Shown here: one piece after another, positions 1-8,726 of the stretch
Layout: every line of letters starts with the position of its first letter
Numbering within the stretch: position 1 is the stretch's first letter
Origin: Flavobacterium sp.
Lineage (GTDB): Bacteria > Bacteroidota > Bacteroidia > Flavobacteriales > Flavobacteriaceae
Assembly (NCBI GenBank): GCA_012270005.1
Contig: JAAXJD010000042.1
Coordinates: 1 to 51,223 of the forward strand
Length of the DNA stretch: 51,223 bases
Direction of reading: 5' to 3'
Position numbers and translations under genes: made by a program
Notes under the pieces: generated by a model
What the model was told of the DNA's origin: nothing
Seen by the model: only the letters and a program-made list of their open reading frames with translations
Database searches by the model: none

Positions 1-1
1 T

Positions 2-82
2 GCTACCTATGCCGAAGCCCAGCAAAATGCTAACGAAATACACCAAAATGGCGATATAGATGCCTGGATTTTGGTAAAATAA
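2..82 (+). CDS. 3' end of a gene cut by the window edge, possible SPOR-domain protein
   Basis: An open frame enters from the left edge and stops at TAA 80-82, giving 26 residues that end in DAWILVK. The pattern of an EAQQNA helix, a glycine turn and a DAWI strand resembles the last part of a SPOR peptidoglycan-binding repeat, in which Bacteroidota proteins often end in a DA(W/Y/F)I strand. That reading is inference from a very short piece, and the start and main part of the gene lie outside the window. The thioesterase gene follows about 100 bases downstream on the same strand. Confidence 0.45.
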   Translation, partial: ATYAEAQQNANEIHQNGDIDAWILVK

Positions 83-144
83 CAACAATATCGTAAAAAA
101 GTTCCTCCCGTTGCTGAGGATTTTTTTTGCCCGGCGGTTAGCAT

Positions 145-153
145 TATCTTTGC
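145..153 (+). promoter_or_regulatory. Bacteroidota-type -7 element before the thioesterase gene
   Basis: TATCTTTGC fits the Bacteroidota -7 consensus TAnnTTTG and lies about 33 bases before the chosen start at 186. The nearest upstream TTTG (126-129) is only 15 bases away, shorter than the usual 17-23, so the -33 element is uncertain. Confidence 0.4.
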
Positions 154-185
154 GCAAAACGCAACAAATACACGCAAATAAAATA

Positions 186-698
186 ATGCAGCCAAAACAC
201 CCCTCAGATTCTGTTTGTATTATGACCGACATAGTACTGGCGGGAGAAACTAATCCGCTTAATAACCTTTTTGGTGGCGAGCTCCTTGCCCGTATGGATC
301 GATGCGCAAGTATTGCAGCCCGCAGGCACAGTGGCCGCATTGTGGTTACGGCATCTGTAAACCACGTAGCATTTAACCATTCTATTCCGCTGGGCAGCGT
401 GGTAACCATGGAAGCAAAAGTGAGCCGTACCTTTACATCGAGCATGGAAACGTTTATAGACGTTTGGATTGAAGACCGGGTAAGCGGAAACAAAACCAAG
501 GCAAATGAGGCCATATATACTTTTGTAGCCGTAGACGATTACGGCAGCCCGGTGCCTGGACCCGCACTAATACCGGAAACCGACCTCGAAAAACAACGCT
601 ATGAAGCGGCGCTGCGCCGCAAACAGCTTAGCCTGGTACTTGCCGGCAAAATGAAACCTAACGAGGCTACCGAACTAAGAGCCCTTTTTACAGAATAA
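186..698 (+). CDS. acyl-CoA thioesterase, YciA/BACH-like hotdog family
   Basis: A 170-residue protein that should hydrolyse acyl-CoA to free fatty acid and CoA in the cytoplasm. The N-terminal half shows the acyl-CoA thioesterase pattern: a segment ending NPLNNLFGGELL, the helix MDRCASIAARRH, then VVTASVNHVAFNHSIPLGS, as in single-hotdog enzymes that form oligomers. I chose ATG 186 rather than the in-frame ATG at 111: the family begins close to this point, the -7 promoter element lies between the two ATGs, and an A-rich leader typical of this phylum comes just before 186. A hairpin terminator follows the stop within 10 bases, so it is probably a single-gene unit. The physiological acyl chain length cannot be told from the sequence. 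Confidence 0.88.
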   Translation: MQPKHPSDSVCIMTDIVLAGETNPLNNLFGGELLARMDRCASIAARRHSGRIVVTASVNHVAFNHSIPLGSVVTMEAKVSRTFTSSMETFIDVWIEDRVSGNKTKANEAIYTFVAVDDYGSPVPGPALIPETDLEKQRYEAALRRKQLSLVLAGKMKPNEATELRALFTE

Positions 699-704
699 AA
701 CACA

Positions 705-726
705 AGCACCGTAAGGTGCTTTTTTA
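705..726 (+). terminator. rho-independent terminator after the thioesterase gene
   Basis: Six-base perfect stem AGCACC/GGTGCT with loop GTAA, followed by a T-rich run. It starts seven bases after the stop codon. Confidence 0.8.
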
Positions 727-938
727 TTAGGTTATAGTATAGGATTTTGTAAAGCATTCTTCATTTCAGCACTACAGCAACTGAAAAACAGTTTATTAAA
801 GTTACATTTTTTTGTAAAACAGCTCAATTAGTTAAAATTTACCATTTCACAAGATAATTGTTATAATACTAAACCTTTGTTAAAACCACGCTGTTTTCTG
901 TGTATTTTTATCATTCAGTATAAACAACTATTACATTT

Positions 939-3900
939 ATGAAAAGAAATTTACGCTCACTTACGGGATTCCTTATGTTCACAGCATTTGGGATTTCGTA
1001 TGGTCAAAGCTATCAGCCCCTAAGCGTATCGTCTGGGTTTAACCAAGACGTTATAGCAAACGGGCTAGGTGGCGCGTCATCCAGCACTACATCTGATGTA
1101 GATAATGCCGGATACGCTTTTGTGGCTAATGACTTTCAGGCAACTGGATCGTCTACTCCACCTGCTTATGGCCTGCCTGTAGGAGGATTAATTAACTCTG
1201 CAGTAGCGGCCACTACCGGCCTAAGCTATCAGCTTGCATCATTTTCTGACAGCAATTCGCTAAAACTTAGTGCTGCCGGCGAAAGCGGAACACTAACGTT
1301 TTCTAACCAGCTGTCGGCAACTAAACTTTACTTCCTGGCTACCTCGGGTAGTGGAGATTCTGACATTATCGTAGAAATCAATTTTACCGATGGTACGTCT
1401 CAAACCGCAATATCTGCCACAATACCTGACTGGTATTACAGTACTGATTTACCGGTGGCTGCCTCTGGCTTTGGCCGTGTAAATGTAAATACTAACGGGC
1501 TAGACAATCCTTCTGATAATCCGCGTTTATATCAGCTTACAGCAAATATAGATTTGGAAAACCAATCGAAACAGATTGAAACCATAACCATTACAAAAAG
1601 CAGTTCGTCGGGTGCGTTAAATATTTTCGCTGTGTCCGCCAAGGTACTTTCTAACTGTCCTGAGCTGGCATCAGTAAATGCAGAAATAACCGGGATTGGC
1701 ACTGCAAACATCACCTGGGAACTTGCCTCTAACGGTTCAGGCAGCGTGCCTGCAACCTACACTGTAGAGGTTTACACAGATGTAGCCTTCACAGAAGCCC
1801 TACCAGGCTCACCTTTTACGGGACTTACCGGTTTGGTACAACCCATAACCGGCCTTGCTAATGATACAAGATATTACTACAGGGTTAAGGCAAACAACGG
1901 TATATGCGATTCTAACTACGTTTCGGGCACGTTTTTCTCTGGCTACTGTATCCCTACAGGCCTTACCAGCAGTACATCTTACTATCTTACAAATGTGTCT
2001 ACCACAAATGGCGCTACAAACATTGCAAGCCAAAGCGACGTGAGCAGTACGGGCTATACTGATTTTTCTGACCAGGCTGTATCTCAGGTACCTGGCGGGT
2101 CTTTCAATATTGATTTAGAAGTAAGCAGTGGTACCCACTACTTTTATGTTTGGGTAGACTGGAATAAAGACCTGGATTTTTCTGACGAAGGAGAAACCAT
2201 TGTAGCTACTACCACCTACACAGACAGCTACAACGGTACGGTAAACATTCCGGGCACGCAAACTCCGGGCGATTATCGCATGAGGGTTGCAAACAGCTAC
2301 ATAGGCTACATTGAAAGTGCCTGTGGGCCTGCACCATGGGGAGAATTTGAAGATTATACCATTACCGTACTAGCTCCACCAAGCTGTTATTTCCCAACAG
2401 GACTTGCGGCTAACTACGGATTTACAAGCAGCACATTTAGCTGGAACACACCTACACTGGGCACCGCCCCTACAGGATACGAATACGTATTGTCTACAGA
2501 ACCTGTAGCGCCGACAGATGCAACTGCTACCACAACACCTTCATTTACCGCAAATACCACTATGGGTACTACGTATTACCTTTATGTACGTACTAATTGC
2601 GGAAACGGCGATTACAGTTCATGGTCTGTAGCTTCGTTTACGCCTAACTACTGTATACCTGTAATTAACTTCCCTACTGATGACTACATTACGCAGGTAA
2701 CAACCACAGGCGGATATACTAACATAAATAACAGTACAGAATCAGACAGTGGCTACGAAAACTATACCGATATGGAGGTAAGTAAAGCCGCAGGTTCTTC
2801 TTTTGACATCAGCGTTACCCGTTTGGGTGGTTATGATTCGGTAAGTGTATTTGTAGACTGGAATCAAAACTTAAACTTCGACGACGAGGGTGAACACCCA
2901 ATAAGCGTTGATGGCTCTTGGGGTGATGATGCTACTTACACCGGCACCATAAACATTCCGGCAGGTACTCTGCAAGGAAACTACAGAATGCGTGTTCGTT
3001 CTTACTATTTCTCTGACATGACTCCTTGTGGAGACGAAAGCTACGGTGAAACAGAAGATTATACTATTGTAGTAGCAGAACAACCTGCTAACTGCACCAC
3101 ACCAGGAATTCCGTTAGTAGATAGTAGTAATGTTACCGAAAGTGGGGCAACAATTACAGTAAGCCCATCTGACGCTTCTTTAATCCCTACAGGATATATA
3201 CTGGTACGCAGCACAGCGCCTTTAACGGCATCGCCTGTATTAGGCACTACATACGCGGTAGGAACTGCCTTTGGTGGGGGTACTGTAGTGGCTACAGGCA
3301 CAACAGCCCCTGTGTTTACAGACTTTGCATCGGCTAACACTAAATATTATTATACTGCCTATGCTTATAACGATGGCGGTATAGAGTGTTTTGGCCCGGT
3401 ATACAGCGAGGCAGCCGTATACAATGTTATTACATGTGCTAAAGCTACAGTAAACGCTGGAGCAAGCAACATTACAAACTCTGGTGCTAACCTAAACTGG
3501 ACATCGGTAATGGGTACAGGTGGCCTTACTCCTTCTTACACAGTAGAAGTTTATGCTGATGCCGCTATGAGCAACCTGTTAACTACGTATGTAGCAACTA
3601 CAAATACCTATACGCTTACTAACCTGCAAACAGGCACAGCATACTATTACAGGGTAAAAGCTGAAACCACAGGATGTTTTAACGCCACATGGTCTGCTTT
3701 GGCTAGCTTTACAACCCAAAGTATGTATACTCCAATAGATGTTACCGGCTTTGACAGCGATGTTATTGCTAACGGTACAGGTATAGCTAACCTAAGCACT
3801 ACAGCTGCTGTAGATGGAGCAAACAACTCATACATTTCACTTGATTATCAAAACAATAGCACTTCGGGTGTTAGCGGAATTGGTTTGCCTTTAAATAGAA

Positions 3901-5588
3901 GGCTTACAAACAGTGGCATTACAGGACTGGAGTTCTTACTGAACGACTATAGCGTAAACAACTCGTTAAGACTTCCTGCACAAAACCAAAGCGGAACCCT
4001 TACGCTTACAACCCCTGTTAAAGCTACTATCCTTTATGTAGCAGTAACCTCGGGTAGCGGTAGTTCTACAATTAATGCACAAATAAACTTTACCGATAAC
4101 ACCAGCCAGGCTGCAACATCTGTTTCATTACTGGATTGGTACGGTACAGCTACAGCAACCCAGCCAGCACTAATATCTGGCATAGGACGTGCAAACAGGG
4201 CTAACGCTACAGGAGGTGTAGAAACCGGTGCTTCTAAAGTGTTCTATGTAACACTACCGGTAGATGCGGCTAACCAGTCTAAAAACATTGCATCGGTAAC
4301 CTTTACTAAAACATCGTCTGGTGCTACAGAACCGGTACCGAACATTTTCGCAATATCTGCACAACTTGTAAATGAATGTCCTGTGCTTAACAGTGCATTT
4401 GCTTTTGCAACTTCTAACGGTGCAAACGTAAGTTTTGGCCTTTTAGCAGGCAGTGCGCCGGCTACCGGCTATACGTACAACTTGTATACTGATGAAGCCA
4501 TGACTACACCGGTAACCGGATCTCCGTTTAACACCACTACAAGTACTTTACAAGTTACAGGCCTATTGCCATCTACAACATACTATTATAGTGCTACTGC
4601 ATATAACAGCGTGTGTTCATCAGGAGCTGTAACAGGTAGTTTCACTACAAACTGCGAAACTCCGGCTGCACCACAGGCAAGCGCACAAACATTCTGCGGA
4701 AGCGCTACTGTAGCTCAGCTTACGGCTACAGCGGCACAAGGTACTACCCTTACATGGTCTGCCACTCAGGGTGGTACAGCACTTACTTCAGGTACAGCGC
4801 TTAACACAGGTACCTATTATGTTACTGCGGCAAACGGTACATGTGTAAGTACTGCTACTGCCGTACAGGTAACGGTTACAAACCTTGCAGCTCCTGCAGC
4901 TACCGCTCAGAGTTTCTGTAATGGGGCTACTGTAGCACAGCTTACCGCCACGGCAAGTCAGGGTGCTACATTAAACTGGTACGCTACTGAAACAGGCGAA
5001 GCTCTAAGCAGCACTACAGCCCTTACTACAGGTACATACTACGTTAACCAGACACTAGGAAACTGCAGCAGCGAAAAACAAGCTGTTAGCGTTACCGTAA
5101 ATGTTGTAGATGCTCCGGTTGCAGCAGCCGATCAAAACTTTACCGATGGCGATACGGTAGCCGCGCTTAGCGCTACTACAGCAGACAACGCTACTGTGTC
5201 ATGGTATGTAATGGTAGACGGTCAGTACGTTTCGGTAGAAACTTCTGCTACGCTTACTAATGATACTACATATTACGTAACACAAACCGTAAACGGTTGT
5301 ACAAGTACTTATACTGCAATTACCGCTCACAACGTATCTGGCACAGATACTTTTGGTAAAAACGGATTTGTAGTATACCCTAACCCTACTAACGATGTAC
5401 TGAACATTCAGTCATCTACAGTAATAAACAGGGTGGCACTTGTAAACCTTTTAGGTCAAACCGTGCTACAGCAAAATGCATCTGCAGTACAACTACAACT
5501 AAACCTTGGCAATGTTGCCGAAGGAACGTATATACTTCAAATTACATCGGCCGATAAAACATCGTCTGTAAAAGTGATAAAGAGGTAA
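939..5588 (+). CDS. giant multidomain T9SS surface/secreted protein with GEVED and Fn3/Ig-like modules
   Basis: A 1549-residue protein with a signal peptide (residues 1-22, basic start, hydrophobic core, cleavage near YGQS) and a type A T9SS sorting domain at about 1471-1549 (VYPNPTNDVLNI, GTYILQI, end KVIKR). Modules in order: unknown beta-rich module about 23-238; Fn3-like about 240-335; GEVED domain about 336-477 (VWVDWNKDLDFSDEGE, GDYRMRV, GEFEDYTI); Fn3-like about 478-570; second GEVED about 571-712 with the same hallmarks; Fn3-like segments about 715-925; a second copy of the N-terminal module about 929-1146; Fn3-like about 1147-1225; then two or three Ig-like repeats. GEVED domains are typical of Bacteroidota secreted adhesins and enzymes, but no catalytic domain is visible, so a role in adhesion or glycan binding is inference. 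It would leave the cell through the machine to which the PorW encoded nearby belongs. Confidence 0.9.
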   Translation: MKRNLRSLTGFLMFTAFGISYGQSYQPLSVSSGFNQDVIANGLGGASSSTTSDVDNAGYAFVANDFQATGSSTPPAYGLPVGGLINSAVAATTGLSYQLASFSDSNSLKLSAAGESGTLTFSNQLSATKLYFLATSGSGDSDIIVEINFTDGTSQTAISATIPDWYYSTDLPVAASGFGRVNVNTNGLDNPSDNPRLYQLTANIDLENQSKQIETITITKSSSSGALNIFAVSAKVLSNCPELASVNAEITGIGTANITWELASNGSGSVPATYTVEVYTDVAFTEALPGSPFTGLTGLVQPITGLANDTRYYYRVKANNGICDSNYVSGTFFSGYCIPTGLTSSTSYYLTNVSTTNGATNIASQSDVSSTGYTDFSDQAVSQVPGGSFNIDLEVSSGTHYFYVWVDWNKDLDFSDEGETIVATTTYTDSYNGTVNIPGTQTPGDYRMRVANSYIGYIESACGPAPWGEFEDYTITVLAPPSCYFPTGLAANYGFTSSTFSWNTPTLGTAPTGYEYVLSTEPVAPTDATATTTPSFTANTTMGTTYYLYVRTNCGNGDYSSWSVASFTPNYCIPVINFPTDDYITQVTTTGGYTNINNSTESDSGYENYTDMEVSKAAGSSFDISVTRLGGYDSVSVFVDWNQNLNFDDEGEHPISVDGSWGDDATYTGTINIPAGTLQGNYRMRVRSYYFSDMTPCGDESYGETEDYTIVVAEQPANCTTPGIPLVDSSNVTESGATITVSPSDASLIPTGYILVRSTAPLTASPVLGTTYAVGTAFGGGTVVATGTTAPVFTDFASANTKYYYTAYAYNDGGIECFGPVYSEAAVYNVITCAKATVNAGASNITNSGANLNWTSVMGTGGLTPSYTVEVYADAAMSNLLTTYVATTNTYTLTNLQTGTAYYYRVKAETTGCFNATWSALASFTTQSMYTPIDVTGFDSDVIANGTGIANLSTTAAVDGANNSYISLDYQNNSTSGVSGIGLPLNRRLTNSGITGLEFLLNDYSVNNSLRLPAQNQSGTLTLTTPVKATILYVAVTSGSGSSTINAQINFTDNTSQAATSVSLLDWYGTATATQPALISGIGRANRANATGGVETGASKVFYVTLPVDAANQSKNIASVTFTKTSSGATEPVPNIFAISAQLVNECPVLNSAFAFATSNGANVSFGLLAGSAPATGYTYNLYTDEAMTTPVTGSPFNTTTSTLQVTGLLPSTTYYYSATAYNSVCSSGAVTGSFTTNCETPAAPQASAQTFCGSATVAQLTATAAQGTTLTWSATQGGTALTSGTALNTGTYYVTAANGTCVSTATAVQVTVTNLAAPAATAQSFCNGATVAQLTATASQGATLNWYATETGEALSSTTALTTGTYYVNQTLGNCSSEKQAVSVTVNVVDAPVAAADQNFTDGDTVAALSATTADNATVSWYVMVDGQYVSVETSATLTNDTTYYVTQTVNGCTSTYTAITAHNVSGTDTFGKNGFVVYPNPTNDVLNIQSSTVINRVALVNLLGQTVLQQNASAVQLQLNLGNVAEGTYILQITSADKTSSVKVIKR

Positions 5589-5613
5589 GTTTATACTGAA
5601 TTTACTTAACTGA

Positions 5614-5640
5614 AACGCCACCCGTATGGGTGGCGTTTTT
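5614..5640 (+). terminator. strong terminator after the T9SS surface protein
   Basis: Perfect 10-base stem AACGCCACCC/GGGTGGCGTT with loop GTAT and a T run, 25 bases after the stop codon. The convergent gene on the minus strand ends at 5644. Confidence 0.88.
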
Positions 5641-5643
5641 AAT

Positions 5644-6486
5644 TTATTTGGCATCAGATAATACGGCACTCTTAATATCATAGTGCATTTCTGAGGCTAT
5701 GTCCATATCAAACTCCTTATAGGTAAAGGCCATTTGCATTAAAATGTCGCTTTTCTGGGCCACTGCAAAAGACTTCTTAATATCGTAGTCCATAAAGCCC
5801 TTACCTCTGCCTGTAGCCGTGATATTATACTTAGGATCGTTATTCTTTGCCTTGTAGCTAATGGCAATATCAAACCGGGCAATGCCATTTTTAATCTCAA
5901 CCAGTGTGTAATCGGTTATCAGATCCATTTCCAGCACCGTACCGGCAAGGGGCATGGTAACCGGCGAAACTACCTGCTGGGTATCGCCCCGCTTAAACGG
6001 CCTTTCAGGATATTTTACCTGGTTAAACATACCATCAAGCGTTTTAAGTACAGACTTTTTTAAAGCATCCGCCATTTCAGGTGCTACGATAGAATCTATC
6101 TTAGGAAGTGCATTAACCTCGCCATGGCCATATATTTTAGTAGCCGAAGTAATCCCATTCCTGCCAAAGCTATCTGGCGCTTTTATAAACTTTATGGTAA
6201 GCGGAAAGGTTTTGCCGTCTAACGACTTCCCGGTGCTTACCTCGCTGGTATAGTCTGATTTTACCTCCTGGATCGTAGGGTTTTGCACTCCCTGCTCTTT
6301 CAGTACATTCAGCACATCTTCATTTGCCTTGTATTGTATGGTAGTGCTATGCTGCTGGGCAAGGGTCTGCTTGTAGGTAGTTTCCGGCCTGTAACCGTGG
6401 CTTAGCGTAACCTGCTTACCAGTTTGCGCATAAACCGTAATACCTGCCATAGCGAGCAGCACTATAGAAAACTTTCTTATAAACAT
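5644..6486 (-). CDS. exported protein of unknown function, about 280 residues
   Basis: A 280-residue protein with a signal peptide (MFIRKFSIVLLAMAGITVYA, cleavage before QTGK) and no lipobox cysteine, so it is probably periplasmic or outer-membrane associated. The mature part alternates beta-rich and polar segments, including a KRGDTQQVV stretch and a repeated YKAK/YKEF pattern. It loosely resembles Bacteroidota secreted proteins of the DUF6263 type, but I am not sure of the family. No catalytic motif is visible. It is monocistronic, convergent with the T9SS cargo gene and separated from the gene upstream of it by a terminator. The start codon at 6486 is supported by the signal peptide that begins there. 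Confidence 0.7.
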   Translation of the reverse strand: MFIRKFSIVLLAMAGITVYAQTGKQVTLSHGYRPETTYKQTLAQQHSTTIQYKANEDVLNVLKEQGVQNPTIQEVKSDYTSEVSTGKSLDGKTFPLTIKFIKAPDSFGRNGITSATKIYGHGEVNALPKIDSIVAPEMADALKKSVLKTLDGMFNQVKYPERPFKRGDTQQVVSPVTMPLAGTVLEMDLITDYTLVEIKNGIARFDIAISYKAKNNDPKYNITATGRGKGFMDYDIKKSFAVAQKSDILMQMAFTYKEFDMDIASEMHYDIKSAVLSDAK

Positions 6487-6561
6487 TTTTAAATCTTAAA
6501 AGTAATTGAACAACAAACGTACAAAATACCGAAAAAGTACATTGGCGCATTTCGGTATAAA

Positions 6562-6587
6562 TAAAAAAGGCCACCTTAAAGTGACCT
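6562..6587 (-). terminator. terminator after the acyltransferase gene
   Basis: On the minus strand AGGTCAC pairs with GTGGCCT (one G-U pair), followed by a run of six T. It lies 22 bases past the acyltransferase stop codon. Confidence 0.72.
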
Positions 6588-6608
6588 AAAACATAGTATG
6601 TAAACTGT

Positions 6609-7672
6609 TTATGCTTGCGCTTTATTAAAAAAACGTTGCATTATATACTTATTAAGTTTTACATATATAATCTTCTCTACCAGGTAAGCAAATGCAACGC
6701 AAACCACAATGTAAAGTAATGTTCGTACAATAGGATTCGTCACGACAGCATCAAGGTAATGAGCATCTACGATAAGAAACCAGTGCGATATGTAAATACC
6801 AAATGATATTGGGGCGATAAACTCGAAAATGCCAAAAGTATATTTAAAACCAACCCAATGTAACTTATTCCATAAAAAAGCGCATATTATGGCTACAATA
6901 GAAAATGCAAAGTGCCTAAGCTCTAAAAATGGACTCACACCTATGGTAACATTAGCATTTTGAAGCTTGACATTAACAGCAAGTAACAAAGTACAGATTG
7001 TAAGAAATATAAGCGGTGTTTTTACATTTAAAAGACTCATAGGCTTATCTTCAAGGAAAAGCTTAGCAATATCAGCCCCAGCCCACCAAATGACAAGATA
7101 CATAAGCTCCCTATTCACAAAATTGGGGTAAATCAAATAGGTTATAGTAGCTATGGTTCCTATTAAATAAACTATGAGCGAAGATTTGTCTTTGAATTTA
7201 TTGTATACAAAAAAGAAAACAAGATAAAACCACCACTCATAAGAAAGAGACCATAACGGACTATTCCCTAAAAAAGGTGAGCAAACAACATTCGGCTTTA
7301 GGCTTGCTACATCCTGTAACATAAGAATATTACCAACTAAATCGTATAATGTGTTTTTTGTAAACTCATAACCACCGGCTTTCTTAAGAATGGCATCAGT
7401 GGCGAAAACTATAAATAAAGGTATATAAATACGCAGGAAACGCTTTAAAAAAAAAGTTTTAAATGATTTATCCTTACCCACATTGTAAGAATAATAAATC
7501 ACAAAACCAGAAAGTACGAAGAACAAAATCACAGCTTCCTGTCCAAATTTGAACAACACGTTAATGTTCTTTCCAAAAAGTGTTAAACCATCAGCAAATA
7601 AATGGTGAAATACAACATATATACTGCAGCAAAGCCCCTCAATGCCTCAAGTTTGGTTAGTTTTTTTCTCAT
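6609..7672 (-). pseudogene. membrane O-acyltransferase (acyltransferase 3 family), broken by a frameshift
   Basis: The intact downstream frame (from GTG 7559) gives 316 residues with FFVLSGFVIYYS, a basic KRFLRIYIPL segment, SPLWSLSYEWWFY and about nine membrane helices. This matches acyltransferase-3 enzymes, which O-acetylate surface glycans at the inner membrane. The family N-terminus is present but in another frame: from ATG 7672 it reads KLTKLEALRGFAAVY, then shifts at 7617-7623 (ATATATA) and stops at 7583. Removing one AT unit joins it to VVFHHLFADGLTLFGK and gives about 353 residues, the normal family length. The lost piece holds the conserved LRG arginine and the first-helix His, both thought essential, so the gene is probably inactive as read. 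A real mutation or a base-calling error would both explain it. Confidence 0.8.
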
Positions 7673-7735
7673 AGTAGAAATTTGGGCGTAAATTAAGTAA
7701 AAAATTTTAACATATCGTTACAACTAAATGACTAA

Positions 7736-7762
7736 ATAAAAAAGGCCACCCGTAGGCAGCCT
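7736..7762 (-). terminator. terminator of the ATP synthase operon after atpG
   Basis: On the minus strand AGGCTGCC pairs with GGTGGCCT (two G-U pairs) around a TACG loop, followed by a T run. It lies 26 bases past the atpG stop. Confidence 0.78.
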
Positions 7763-7787
7763 CTTCATTATGTTTGTTTTGTATATA

Positions 7788-8654
7788 TTAATTGTTAAGC
7801 GCTTCAGCACCACCTACAATTTCAAGGATTTCGCCGGTAATGGCAGCCTGGCGGGCCTTGTTATAAGTAAGTTTAAGCTGGTTGCGCAGTGCGGTAGCGT
7901 TATCAGTAGCTTTGTGCATGGCCGTCATACGGGCGCCGTGCTCTGAAGCAAATGAATCACGAACCGCTTTGTAAAGCTGGGTTTTAAGCGAAAGCGGAAT
8001 AAGGCTAAGCACGATTTCCTCTTTAGATGGCTCAAAGATGTAATCAAGCTCAGTATTGCTTTCTTTACCTGCCTGTGGCGGTACCAGTGGTAAAAACTGT
8101 TCTGTTATTACTACCTGTGTACCTGCATTTTTAAAGTGGTTGTATACAAGCTCTATTTTGTCGTACTCACCGGCAGTAAACCTGTCCATAAGCGATTGTG
8201 CTATATGGGCTGTGTTTTCAAAGGTAAGCGCGTCGTACAGGCTGCTTTTGTTTTCTACCACATTAGAAAGCTTCTTTAAAACGTCGTTACCTTTTTTACC
8301 AATAGCCAGTACTTCTACCTGCTTACCGGCATAAACAACGTCTTGCAGGTTTTTTACCTGCTTTATAATGTTAGTATTAAAAGCACCACAAAGACCCCTG
8401 TTAGAGGTTATGGCCACGATAAGGACTTTATTTACCGGGCGTTGCTCGGCAAATGCTCCACCTGTATCACCCTCCAGCGTAGCGCTAAGATTTTGCAATA
8501 GCTCAGTTAGCTTTTGAGAGTAAGGCCTCATGGCAGTAATAGCATCCTGAGCCTTTTTTAGCTTTGCAGCCGAAACCATTTTCATCGCGCTGGTAATCTG
8601 CATGGTCGATGAAACGGAAGCAATCCTGTTACGTATTTCCTTTAAGTTTGCCAT
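7788..8654 (-). CDS. atpG: F1 ATP synthase gamma subunit
   Basis: A 288-residue central stalk subunit that rotates inside the alpha3beta3 head and couples proton flow to ATP synthesis. The start is MANLKEIRNRI at 8654, where all gamma subunits begin; the in-frame ATG at 8678 would add eight unusual residues. The N-terminal helix TMQITSAMKMVSAAKLKKA and the C-terminal helix ITGEILEIVGGAEAL, the two strands of the gamma coiled coil, are both intact. It is the last gene of the minus-strand operon. The spacer from atpA (72 bases) is longer than others in the operon and contains a hairpin. Confidence 0.97.
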   Translation of the reverse strand: MANLKEIRNRIASVSSTMQITSAMKMVSAAKLKKAQDAITAMRPYSQKLTELLQNLSATLEGDTGGAFAEQRPVNKVLIVAITSNRGLCGAFNTNIIKQVKNLQDVVYAGKQVEVLAIGKKGNDVLKKLSNVVENKSSLYDALTFENTAHIAQSLMDRFTAGEYDKIELVYNHFKNAGTQVVITEQFLPLVPPQAGKESNTELDYIFEPSKEEIVLSLIPLSLKTQLYKAVRDSFASEHGARMTAMHKATDNATALRNQLKLTYNKARQAAITGEILEIVGGAEALNN

Positions 8655-8675
8655 TTTATCAATGTAATAATGAAA

Positions 8676-8713
8676 CAATTAATCAATGTAACAACTGCTA
8701 CACTGATTAATTG
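8676..8713 (-). repeat. inverted repeat in the atpA-atpG spacer
   Basis: CAATTAATCA (8676-8685) is the perfect inverted complement of TGATTAATTG (8704-8713), with an 18-base loop. A ten-base direct repeat, ATCAATGTAA, also occurs at 8659-8668 and 8683-8692. There is no U-tract, so it is not a normal terminator; it could affect mRNA stability or be a degenerate intergenic repeat. Confidence 0.5.
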
Positions 8714-8726
8714 CTAAATTAATTTT

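Noticed and set aside
111-185. N-terminal extension of the thioesterase
   Set aside because: It would run through the -7 promoter element at 145-153, and homologues start near the ATG at 186.
7617-7623. Programmed ribosomal frameshift in the acyltransferase gene
   Set aside because: There is no slippery heptamer or following stem-loop at the site; a small indel in the AT run explains it more simply. Classic phase variation is also doubtful because the run has only about 3.5 units.
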